NCBI GenBank assembly: GCA_022495995.1
Contig: JAFEMH010003606.1
Span: forward strand, 62,001 to 126,000
Source: Adenophora triphylla var. japonica
Lineage: Eukaryota; Streptophyta; Magnoliopsida; Asterales; Campanulaceae
Direction: 5' to 3'
DNA: 64,000 bases
Position 1 is the stretch's first letter. Each line of letters begins with the position of its first letter. Below are positions 45,901-55,649 of the stretch, one piece after another. Under the pieces are notes generated by a model that was given only the letters and a program-made list of their open reading frames with translations, had not been told where the DNA came from and searched no databases. Position numbers and translations under genes: made by a program.

Positions 45901-48199
45901 GCAACAAAACACAATGACAATGCAGGTTAGATTGAGAACATAACTCTCATCATCTTTTAGTGAGACAAAGGTAGGAAAAAGTTTTTACAGTCATTCAACT
46001 TAACAGAATACCAATCCTATATGGGAGCAAAACTTTGTGAGCACATGAAATGCGTACCTCTCCCAAAAACATAGCAGAGAGAATAACTGAGAAAAAGGGT
46101 TCCATAGCTTTGATTGTGTGGGTGAATGAAACAGCAACTTTTCCGAGACTCATGTTAGTGAAAAGATTCCCCAACACATGGACAACTGCCAGTGGCAGGA
46201 TTGCTACAAGCTGCCAAGTAACAATTGCAGCAAACAAGGGTTAAATTTTGAGATAAGCTACGAGCTCATGGCAGGACAGAACAATTTGCGATCAAATCCT
46301 ACTTTACCTGTGCACCACTAATCTTAGGTCGCTTGTAAAGATTCGATGTCCACATGAAAAGGACAAGCACTGTTCCAACGGCAAACTGTACTGTAGTGAC
46401 AGTAATTGGATATGGGAAGACTTTTAGTACCTGAGACCAACAAACATCAAGGAATAAGATCATTTATACAATGAATTTTATATCTAGACAACACTCGTTT
46501 ACAACTGCAATGCGAAAAATGCAAGGTTATAAATATCTATTTTGTTTGATTCTTGAACCACTGTTATTTTCTTCTTCTTAATACAAATATGTTTTACTAT
46601 CATTGTATCATACCAAACAGCAACCAACAATCAAGCGACATGATATTGGAGCAATACTAAATTCTCTTCATTGAGCCTCTTCTCATGGAAAGACACCGAG
46701 AAACAATAAGGATTGTCAAACCTATAAAAAAAAGCACTTAAACATTTGACTTGGGGCACAAATGATTTCTACAGTTAACAAGAACCTAGCAATGCTTAAA
46801 CTATAAAGAACTTAAGTTTAAACCTAGCCAAGACCAAGATCCATCTAGGACATTTGGTGGATACTATGGAAGGTAAGGAACTGCAGGGCTTTTGAGAATG
46901 CCGAATTGTCTATTTCTAGATTGAAAGTATCCCTTCTCCAAATGCTTTATTTTTGGTGCAAGGAGTCGGTGCCGACTTCTTATAATTATTTTGTAGAGTT
47001 TCTGGATAGTTTTGTGGTTGGCTAGGCGTTTTAAGTCGAGTATATTTCTAGTGTATAAAGGATGTACCACCTGTTTTGCGCTTTTTGTTTATATATACCT
47101 CTTTACCTATCAAAAAAAAAAAGTATGAATGTATTTCGGTGGTTTCCAGATAATTCTTTTTCCAAACTATATGTTAAAAAAATAACCTAACTACTCAACA
47201 AATGCCATTGCCGGAAAATTTGAAAAGGAAACAGGAAAAAAAATATGTGGAATTGTGGAAATCACATAACAAAACATAATCAAACAGAAATAAAATAGAA
47301 TAAATATAAAGTATAAAATCAAAGTGTCAACACGCTGTCCAAAACAGCATGTTCTAATTTTTTGATGATATGAAAAAATGGCACAAATAATAAATAATTC
47401 ACTTATATTCCTTGATAATATCAATAGTAAATAACATTTTTATACTATGAACAGGAATTCTTTGACATGTTCTAATTTACACTTGTTATCAAAATTAGAA
47501 CATGTCCAAGCAGCAAAACTAATACCTTAGACAAATCATCTGACTTAATCGAAGTTCCTTAAGTTTACACGACAACACAGCTTATGATTGTAAACAACAA
47601 AAACAAAAAATCTCTGCAGCTGCATAGATCTTTAACATACAGGCATGAACGCCATAAAAGAGATCACGTTTTGGTTAAATAGCACATACAAGCATACTGA
47701 CTATAGTAACTTGGAATATCCTAAACAAAACAATTAAAATATTCTAGCTCGGAACAAACGGATATAAGCTGATAAGTAAGCGGAAAAACACACGCACCTG
47801 CTTGTTGTAGATGTTAAAGTAGATGTTGAACAGGTACCAGAGGCCGAAGAGTGTTCCAAGCACCAACGTATCGGACATCTTAGACTTAGCACCTTCATCC
47901 TCGACGCTCTCAGGTACAGGCGTCGCCTTAACCTCGAAACCATCAGCTTGTCGCACCGGAACCGGCGAAGGGGCCGAAAACCATCCGCCTAGCTTCGGCG
48001 AGGAGGACGAGGACGAAGAACAGCATATCAAAGGCAGCCGACGGGATGTAGCGGTGAGGACGCCATTGAAATCGATGGATTTTGAAGGTAACGGTCGAGA
48101 AATGGGATTGAATCGGCAGAAGGAGCCAAGATCGGAAAGCTTCCGAAGCTTGTTAGGAAGAGAAATTGAATTGGAGAGTGAGAAGGCGCTGCTCTGCAT
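42967..48199 (-). CDS. PPT: Plastid phosphoenolpyruvate/phosphate translocator (9 exons, 414 aa)
   Basis: Inner-envelope antiporter importing PEP into plastids in exchange for phosphate, feeding the shikimate pathway. Exons on the minus strand: 48199-47798, 46430-46308, 46210-46058, 45812-45727, 45644-45560, 45299-45180, 45065-44997, 43307-43178, 43043-42967; all GT-AG, the frame closes. Residues 1 to about 100 are Ser/Pro-rich and lack acidic residues at the N-terminus ([20 protein letters not shown]), a plastid transit peptide. The transporter core has [68 protein letters not shown] and [20 protein letters not shown], and it ends in the Lys-rich tail [12 protein letters not shown]. These match PPT (CUE1-type) rather than TPT, GPT or XPT. 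A CT-rich leader (GA-run 48241-48267 on the plus strand) precedes the start; intron 8 contains nested MITEs. Confidence 0.95.
43741..44091. mobile_element. Stowaway MITE with a second MITE inserted in it (PPT intron 8)
   Basis: Outer ends CTCTCTCTATCCCAAATTGA and TTCATTTTGGGACGGAGGGA are flanked by TA (43739-43740, 44092-44093). The inner element at 43855-43956 interrupts it. Confidence 0.85.
43855..43956. mobile_element. Inner Stowaway MITE, 102-bp near-perfect palindrome
   Basis: The two halves, each about 51 bases, start CTCTCTCCGTCCCTAAATGA and are almost exact complements around a central GATC. TA flanks at 43853-43854 and 43957-43958. A 78-bp relative is at 57008-57085. Confidence 0.92.
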
Positions 48200-48584
48200 T
48201 TTCGAGATCCAGAAATTCCAAATCACAAGGTGAAGAGGGAGGGAGGGAGAGAGAGAGAGAGAGAGAAATAAGGTTGGTGAGAGTATTGGAGGCTCCGTCG
48301 AAGCTTGTTGGGTTTTGGTTTTGGTTTTAGCGGTGAGTGAGTGCGCCGTGCCTAGTGTAGAAAAGTACGAACAAGGACAAGAATCGTGAGTAGGAACTAG
48401 GAACGATGGGAGGGGCGGGGATATTCTTGGGATTTCTCTGAATTTTATTTGGAAAAGGGATTAGCGCTTTTTAGAATCCCTTCCCTTATGGCCCATGGCT
48501 GGTAAGAAAATCGTTTTCTCTTACCTGCCCTGTCCTCTACTTTTTGCCCTTTGCCGTGGAGTGGTCAAATGTCTAAATATTCTG

Positions 48585-48872
48585 CTTCTTCCTTCCCAAT
48601 CTAAATGTCTAAACTTTTTTTTTTGAACGTCTCATTTAAAATATCTCAATCCAAAAAATGAAAGTTTTTTTTACTATTTCACCCACTCATTCTCTTTCAT
48701 ACTTTACTTTTACACTCACAACATTCTCTCTCCTAACTATTCCTTCCACTCATTCTCTCTCCTATTTAATTTTTCATACTCACAACATTTAAATTTTTTC
48801 TCTTTCTTACATCACTTTCTTTAATTCTCACGCCGAACCCATTTTGAGACATTTAGATTGAGACAGAGGGAG
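48585..48872. mobile_element. Stowaway MITE (about 288 bp), left terminus decayed
   Basis: The right end TTTAGATTGAGACAGAGGGAG is followed by TA (48873-48874). The left end CTTCTTCCTTCCCAATCTAA matches with several changes. The interior has the CACTCATTCTCTCTC blocks of this family. It lies about 390 bases upstream of the PPT start. Confidence 0.75.
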
Positions 48873-48874
48873 TA

Positions 48875-49199
48875 TTATATTATGAGTAAGTTTTAAGGAA
48901 AATTTGTTTTTTCATAAGTTATAAAAAGTTCATTTTCATTTTTAATAATATTAAGTTTAGACCATAAAACATTAAACATTGAATTTAGGCCTTAAAATAT
49001 CTAGAAAATGAATTAGTGAGTTTAGACGTTAAAAAATTGAGTTTAAGCTAGAAAATAAAATAGTGAGTTTAGGTCTTAAAACAGTGAGTTTTGGCTTTAA
49101 AATACCAAGTCGATATATTTAAAAACAGGATTTTTTATAACTTATGGATGGAGAAACAGATTTTCCCCAAAATTTTATGTTCTATTATAATTACAACAC
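48875..49199. other. Spacer with short reiterated words, no gene
   Basis: Words such as GTGAGTTTAGnCnTTAAAA occur several times between 48940 and 49100. Nothing coding is recognised. Confidence 0.5.
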
Positions 49200-49202
49200 T
49201 TA

Positions 49203-49601
49203 GGCTCCGTTTAGTTTATTTGCCCGTAAAATATTTTTCAAAAAACGTTTTTTCCCATTCCACTACCACCACCACCCCTACCCCCACCCCCACCTCCCGT
49301 CGGGTTAAAAAAATATTTAATCATTTAAAATTTATTATTAATAACTCCCTACCCCACTCCACTCACCACCACCACCACCCCTGCCCCCACCCCACTAAAA
49401 TTATCTCAAATTGTGTTTTTATCGAAAAATATTTTCATTAAACATATGAAATTTTTTTCGAAAAATATTTTCCTTACCAAACAGCAGAAAACATGTTTAT
49501 CTCATTTTTCGAAAAATAGTTTACAGCAAATTCATTTTTCGAAAAATATTTTACAGGAAATCATTTTTCGAAAAACATTTTACAGAAAAACAAACAGAGC
49601 C
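49203..49601. mobile_element. Tourist-like (PIF/Harbinger) MITE, 399 bp
   Basis: The left end GGCTCCGTTTAGTTTATTTG and the complement of the right end GGCTCTGTTTGTTTTTCTGT form the TIR. Flanks are TTA on both sides (49200-49202, 49602-49604), the 3-bp target of PIF/Harbinger. The interior has a CCACCACCACC block and repeated TTTTCGAAAAATATTTT palindromes. Confidence 0.82.
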
Positions 49602-49749
49602 TTACCCTCTTCTGAATTTCTTTCATGATGATTGATTTTGTATCTTTTCGAATGATCTCTCTGTCCGTTAAGATAAAAACAAAAATAGGTCAAATATTTT
49701 TTATATGAAAATGAATACTCTCTGTTCCACAATTCCGGATATAATTCTA

Positions 49750-50553
49750 ATCAAGCTTGGCTCGAAGAAATGTTGGTTACTGGTCCAAATTTCACAAGCA
49801 ATTACCTTCAAAACAACTTTCAAAACTACTCCCAAAGCTCAAATCCTATCAATCTCAAGGTCGTAGTGGAAAAACGTCCCTGATTTTAGAAGTCGTTGCC
49901 TCAAATGATTTATGGATTTGGCATTCTTTCTTTTGTATTTCAGGCTAATTGAATGATACCAATGTCTTGCATCGATCTCCGGTGTTTGATGATATTTTAA
50001 ATGGTGTGGCGTCGCATATTAGTTTCCAAGTGAATGACAATCAATAAAACAAATGATATTATCTCACTGATGGCATCTATCCATAATGGGCTACATTCAT
50101 CAATTCAATTCCCTTTCCACGAGGACAAACACAAATTATTTGCAAAAACAAGAAACATGCGTAAAAGAAGTAGAGCGTGCCTTTAGGGTGCTTCAAGCTC
50201 GGTTTGCACTACTTCGTAAACCGTCACTTTGCCTGGAGTGAGATAGTTATTGGTAAGATAATGACAATTTGTATCATATTGCATAATATGATTGTTGAAA
50301 ATAAACGAGATCGATATAGAAATTATGATGATGCGGGTGAGTTATGGGCGGATAAACCCAAAAACAAGGGGAAGGGAAAAAAAGTCCAATCGAATTGATA
50401 AATATAATACTTTCACGTACATAACCCGAAACTTCACATGTTGGAAACACTATCACCGAATACATATCACGCAAACGAGATCTCCAAAAGAAAGCCGCAC
50501 ATCTGCCTCTAAAAGCAAATTTGATTGATCATGTTTATGAGATCAACAACTAT
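49750..50553 (+). pseudogene. PIF/Harbinger-type transposase remnant (DDE_Tnp_4-like)
   Basis: Pieces in shifting frames: SLILEVVASNDLWIWHSFF (49878-49940) is the first DDE region of plant PIF transposases, followed by a PVFDDILNGVA-like stretch (49980-50012). At 50160-50260 comes a VERAFRVLQARFALLRKPS-like block, then ICIILHNMIVENKRD (50270-50320). The end reads LKANLIDHVYEINNY-stop (50512-50553), the usual PIF terminus. At least three frame changes and loss of the N-terminal half make it non-functional. Confidence 0.82.
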
Positions 50554-50713
50554 TAATATTATATGTAGCATTTTATTTAATATTGTCATGATTTATTTTC
50601 GTATTTAAGTTTTGTGTTAAGTTATTAATTTTATGTATTGAATGTTTTAAATATTAAAGTGATGTTTATTTATCAGTGTTTGATATACAAAAAAATGCAT
50701 TTACAATAAAATA

Positions 50714-50995
50714 CTCCCTCCGTCCCACTATACTTGACACTTCTTTCCATTTTGGGTCGTCCCACTATACTTGACACCTTCCAAAAATAATCAAGTTTTT
50801 ATATTTTTATATTCACTCTACCCCACCACTCATTCTCTCTCTTCATTTTCTACCACATATTTATTCAATCAACACTACTATTTATCCCACTCATTCTCTC
50901 TCTTCATTTTCCACCACACATTTTTTTTATTTTATTCTTTTTCCTTGGTTTTTGAACCCACCCCTTGGGTGTCAACTATAGTGGGACGGAGGGAG
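50714..50995. mobile_element. Complete Stowaway MITE (282 bp)
   Basis: CTCCCTCCGTCCCACTATAC and GTATAGTTGACACC-type inverted ends (right: CAACTATAGTGGGACGGAGG) are flanked by TA (50712-50713, 50996-50997). Inside are two CCACTCATTCTCTCTCTTCA blocks, the same as in the truncated copy at 8706-8980. Confidence 0.92.
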
Positions 50996-50999
50996 TATA

Positions 51000-53040
51000 G
51001 TTTTAAAAATAAAATATTGTGTAATGTGAACGAATAAAAAAAACTAATTTATATCACTAACTTATAAAATAAAATAAATATTTTTTTATTAATTATAAAA
51101 ATGTTTTGAACGAAAATTTCGCTTACCACTGCATGATATCAGTTTATGTGAGCGAAAATTTGCTCAATTACCAGTTTCGCTCATCCAGTAGCGAAAATTT
51201 CGCTCACCATTGTGCATGCTCTTACAATACATGTCTTATTAACATTTTTTTTAGTCCCCGTGATGTGACGTGACATTCAAATAATCTTACTTTAGGTGGG
51301 ACTGAAGAAGTGTAGCACAAGACTCGGCTCTCACAACATAAATTCTAAATCAATTGGCAATTGTTGTACCTGTCTTTTCAGGATCAAGCGGAGAAAATAA
51401 AACAGTTGTTGGAATATTTATTAGGAAAAAAATTAAATTATATGTTTAAATTAAACATCAATTGTGTTGTACACAATCTGTTACATTGGTAGTTTGGTAC
51501 TTTTGTTGCATAACGCTAATTAAACAATTGCGATTCATATAGAATTTCTTTTAATTTAATTTATGATTTTGTTTTCACAGCAACTTGTGGTAGCTTTGTG
51601 CAAATATGACAAACTTTGGTTGAGCCGCCACAAGTCAAGCCTAGTCAGACTTGGAGAATGAAGACTTTATTTGTACATGCTCTAATTGGTCAGCATCTGG
51701 GCCAACAACCAGGATCCCCGCTCTCTTTTTTCCATGGGGCAATTCTCAAATCGTCTGTTCATCCCGGAAACGACCACCAAAGACCTACATTTTGAAAATT
51801 TATCATCAGAACATATACTTTTAGATGGACGTGAATATCATTGACAATTTAACTGAAATTATACCCGATCACTCATTTAGTAACGTGACACGCTTTCCTC
51901 TCTATTCCGCTTAAACTTTCTCTCTTCCCTTTCTCTTTCTTTTTTTGCCAAAACACTCTAAAATAAAATATTTTAAGATCTTAAAGTTAAAAAAATAAAT
52001 CTGAAATCACCATTGTGTTCATATCATCGAGACGAATCAAACTAGTAGAATCAACATATAATCTGAAGCAAATTAGAGAAGTTTACAATTGTTTTTTATA
52101 AGTTTACAATTACTTTTTCACAATTTTTCAAAAAATAACTTAGAAAAGTTTACAATTGTTTTAGCTAATTTCATAATCTCTTCATGAAAATAGCTACCAT
52201 TACTTAATTCACAATTATTTTTGGTTAAGTTAATAGTTGTTTTTAGTTTTTTATGACATTATTTTTGCAATTTTATGAGATCATTTACATATTTGTTAAG
52301 TTCACTTTTGTTTTTTGTATTTTATGCCTTCTATTTTTGCAATTTTATGAGATTTTTGACATATTTGTTAAGTTTACAATTGTTTTAGTCTTATATGTCC
52401 TCTATTTTTGCTGTTTTATGAGATTATTTTACATAAAAAATAAACATTTAATTTGAGATGAAAAGAGTATTATTATATTCAAAACTTATTTTTAAAGACT
52501 CATAGTCAACTACCATCAATCAATAAGCTAAACATCCTATAACTAATTCCTTCTTATTCTTCTATTGGTTCCTTCCTTAAACAACGAATACACCATATAC
52601 CGAACATGGACTCCTAAATTAGATTTTGAGCCACTCGAAGAGTTAGGAGAAGGAGCAATTGAGTTTCTTCAAGAAAAGAAACAACATCACTAGTTTCTTC
52701 CTCCATTTTGCTTTGAAAATTGAACATACATGTACCACTACTAGTACTATCCATGTATGATTTATTTATTTTTAGCTGAATCCCTCACAGACCATAAGAC
52801 AAACACCTGTATATGACAAAATTGAATATGAATTGGACGTGGGTGTAAATTATTTAGACTGAAACAACCCTCCAATTTCCCAAAAACATTTTTGGTTCAA
52901 TGTATCGTTTTCAACAAACAACCATAATCTGCAAACATATCCCAAAATTTAAAGAGACCAAACCAAAATTCTTCTAGAAAACATTTTTTTTAAATCAGCC
53001 TATTAAATCTACAAAGAACAAACTGAGAAAAGTGAAACTC
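51000..53040. other. Intergenic DNA, no gene recognised
   Basis: A cluster of GCGAAAATTTCGCT palindromes at 51110-51215 and a reiterated AAGTTTACAATTGTTTTT word at 52080-52390 (about 65-base spacing at 52255-52400) are the only structures. I see no exon. Confidence 0.5.
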
Positions 53041-53089
53041 AAGAGCCAAAGCAGTATAAGAAAATTTTTATATCTTTATTCTCTCTTTT

Positions 53090-53370
53090 TACAGAAACCC
53101 TAGATACTCTGCTCGTGATTCATGCACAAATCGGAGATGACGCATAGATTTGAGGGGATATGTCGATGACGGCGAACAGAGGAGGGAAGAGACGGAGGGA
53201 AGTGGGCTCCTTCGAGGATGGAGGAGGTCGCCGGAGGTGGGGGAAGGGATGGGGTCGTCGGAGATGGGGAAGGGGAGGGGTCACCGGAGAAGGGGAGGGG
53301 AAGGTTGGTCGAAGATGGTGAGGGAGGGGAGGCAGGGAAAGAGATATCGTGTTGTGTTTGTGTGAGTGTA
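53090..53370. other. GC-rich, leader-like fragment of unknown origin
   Basis: AAACCCTAGATACTCTGC followed by a purine-rich stretch with GGTCGCCGGAGG-type words stands out from AT-rich flanks. Both strands have an open frame (minus strand Pro/His-rich, plus strand Gly/Arg-rich), which is expected from the composition. Possibly a captured 5' UTR; no family recognised. Confidence 0.3.
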
Positions 53371-54004
53371 TTTTAGGTGTCATTAAACTAGGGAGGGACT
53401 AGTTAAAATTTTGATTATAATGTTGGACTATTTGATTAAATTTCAAAATTCTTATTTTAATTGGTCAATTGTCTCTAAGGATTGGGATAATTTCCCCTTT
53501 ATCAAAAGAGTTGGTCTCCTGTGAGAACAACAATACCCGTCTCATGGATGAGACGGGTCGAAATAACCCGGACCCATGACCCAGGTAGCTTCCATGCCCA
53601 AGTGACTGGGCGGAAGACTCTCTTACCGACATACTACTTCTGTTTGCATAATTTGGGTGACATTCTTTTATTATTTCTTTTCTTTTTGCTTTTTTTTATT
53701 ATGTTTTTTCTTTTTATTATTTTTTTTCTTTTTGCTTTTTTTATGAGTTTTTCTTTTTGCTTTTTTTTATTATTTTTTTTTTATTATGTACTAGGATTTG
53801 TTATTTTTTTTATTATTATTTTTTTCTTTTTGGTTTTTTTTTAGTTTTTATATTAATTTTTCGGCTATTCAGTGGTTTAAAAAAAGTAATAGTTACCATC
53901 TCTTAATGTAATGACTGTATACATATAAAGTAATATTGTTCATAAGTAAACGTAATATCTGTTTTAAAAAAGACAAAAGCTCGTTTTCACCCATTTTTTC
54001 AAAT

Positions 54005-54530
54005 GTAATACAAACACTATTACTTCACAAGTGTAGTACTATTACTTATAGCAATACCAATTATTACTTAAACAAATGAGAAGTATTACTCAAAATTAAA
54101 ACAGTTCCTAACACTATTATTAGTTAAAAAAACACTATTACTTCACAAGTGTAGTACTATTATTTATAACAATATCAACTATTACTTAAATAAATGAGAA
54201 GTATTACTCAAAATTAAAACAGTTCCTAAAACTATTATTAGTTAAAAAAAAAAAAACACTATTACTTCACAAGTGTAATACTATTACTTATAGCAATATC
54301 AACTATTAGTTAAACAAATAAGAAGTATTACTCAAAATAAAAACAGTTATTAAAACTATTTTTCGGAAAACACTATTACTTTACAAGTGTAGTATTATTA
54401 TTTATAACAATACCAACTATTACTTTACAAGTGCAGTACTATTATTTATAACAATATCAACTATTACTTTACAAGTGTAGTACTATTATTTATAACAATA
54501 TCAACTATTACTTAAACACATAAGAATTAT
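54005..54530 (+). repeat. Minisatellite in the MULE (about 120-bp unit, four copies plus short units)
   Basis: The block AACACTATTACTTCACAAGTG to AAACAGTTCCTAA repeats at about 54015, 54132, 54254 and 54367. The end switches to a roughly 44-bp subunit (ACTATTACTTTACAAGTGTAG) repeated three times to 54510. Confidence 0.85.
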
Positions 54531-54691
54531 TACTCAAAATGAAAACACCTTCCTCTTCCAATCCACCATTAATCCCCTTCCTAACCTTCACCAATTCAAC
54601 CTCCCTCAACCTCAATTTAACGAAGAACAGATCCACCCAAAATCAACTTATATCAGAAAATTTTGGAGATTTTACCCGTTTACTGCACTTC

Positions 54692-54999
54692 TTACAAAGA
54701 AGAACAATCCGATCGGAGGAAAAGGACGATTCCGGCGATCCGGTGGTTGAGGCTTGATTGGGGTTTGAATTGGTTAGAAATCGCTTCCGGGATGTTACAT
54801 TGGATGAGACGGGTCATAGAGATTGTATTGATTGTGTTGGAAAGTATAGTGGGATTGCTCCGGCGAACTGGTTTTGGGGAAGACGGTCGCCGTGTGAGGT
54901 GGTTGTGAGGGAGGCGATTTAGGGAGAGGAAATTGGTGAGCATGGATTCCGTCTAGAGAGAGAGTAGCGAGAGAGTGAGCGTGTAGAGAGAGAGAGAGT
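54692..54999 (-). pseudogene. Captured 5' gene end in the MULE (leader plus transit-peptide-like ORF)
   Basis: On the minus strand a CT-repeat leader (54999-54944) precedes ATG at 54943 and 83 open codons to 54692. The peptide begins MLTNFLSLNRLPHNHL and is Ser/Arg/Asn-rich with almost no acidic residues, like a plastid or mitochondrial presequence. I do not recognise the gene. The plus strand also has an open frame (54539-54757), which is less convincing because no leader-like sequence precedes it. Confidence 0.45.
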
Positions 55000-55121
55000 A
55001 GTGAGCCGTGCCTCCCTCTGTTGTTTTGGTTGATGGGCTGGGTCATGGGTTAGGGTTTTGAGTTATTTCGACCCGTCTCATCCATGAGACGAGTAATAGT
55101 GTTCTCACCTAAGTTTTTGTC

Positions 55122-55649
55122 TTATCAAAATATCTTGCTCATTCTCTCACTTCCATAAATATATTCTAAATTTATTTTCCTTTTCCGTTACCCATCTTAT
55201 ATTTGGACCAAAATGCAAGATGTTAGGTAATCACGACTTGTCCAATTAATACAGGGAGAATGTATATGATAGGATCTTACCACCAATTTGATCAAAACCA
55301 TATTTTTTATTTTTACTGACAAAATTCAAAATTTTACAAAATTACACTAGTGCTAATTTGACAGACTTTGAGGGGGGGGGGGGCAATTGCCCCCTTAAGA
55401 TAAGGTGTAGGTTTACCTCTGCTAAAAACACAATAAATTAAATTTTAAAAAAATGGAAATTCATTTTGGATCGAAAGTGGATACAATTGACTATTGTCAA
55501 AAGAAATGGCCAAAAAAAAAAAAAAACATTTAATTTTCCTTTTCATCAAAGACTCCATAACCATGATAACATTTCAATAACTTATAATCACTCCAAACAA
55601 AACAGGACTAACACCTCTTTAAAAAAAAAAAAAAAAAACATGTCGTCTT
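55122..55649. other. 3' flank of the RING gene, no other gene
   Basis: AT-rich; a G-run followed by CAATTGCCCCC (55371-55396) looks like the end of a hAT-type element of the family seen at 60089-60854. The A-run at 55620-55638 immediately follows the RING gene end. Confidence 0.4.

Larger units (their letters stand above)
53508..55121. mobile_element. Non-autonomous Mutator-like element (1,614 bp) with 9-bp duplication
   Basis: Flanks are TTATCAAAA on both sides (53499-53507, 55122-55130). The inverted ends match strongly from GTGAGAACA through ACCCGTCTCATGGATGAGAC to GGGTCGAAATAACYC (about 60 bases in all), and the palindrome CGTCTCATGGATGAGACG lies inside each TIR. A 9-bp duplication and long TIRs are MULE features. 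No transposase is present; the interior has a minisatellite and a gene-like fragment. Confidence 0.82.

Noticed and set aside
53521..53844. 107-codon plus-strand ORF, Phe/Leu-rich
   Set aside because: It runs through the MULE terminal repeat and a T-rich low-complexity tract; not a membrane protein.
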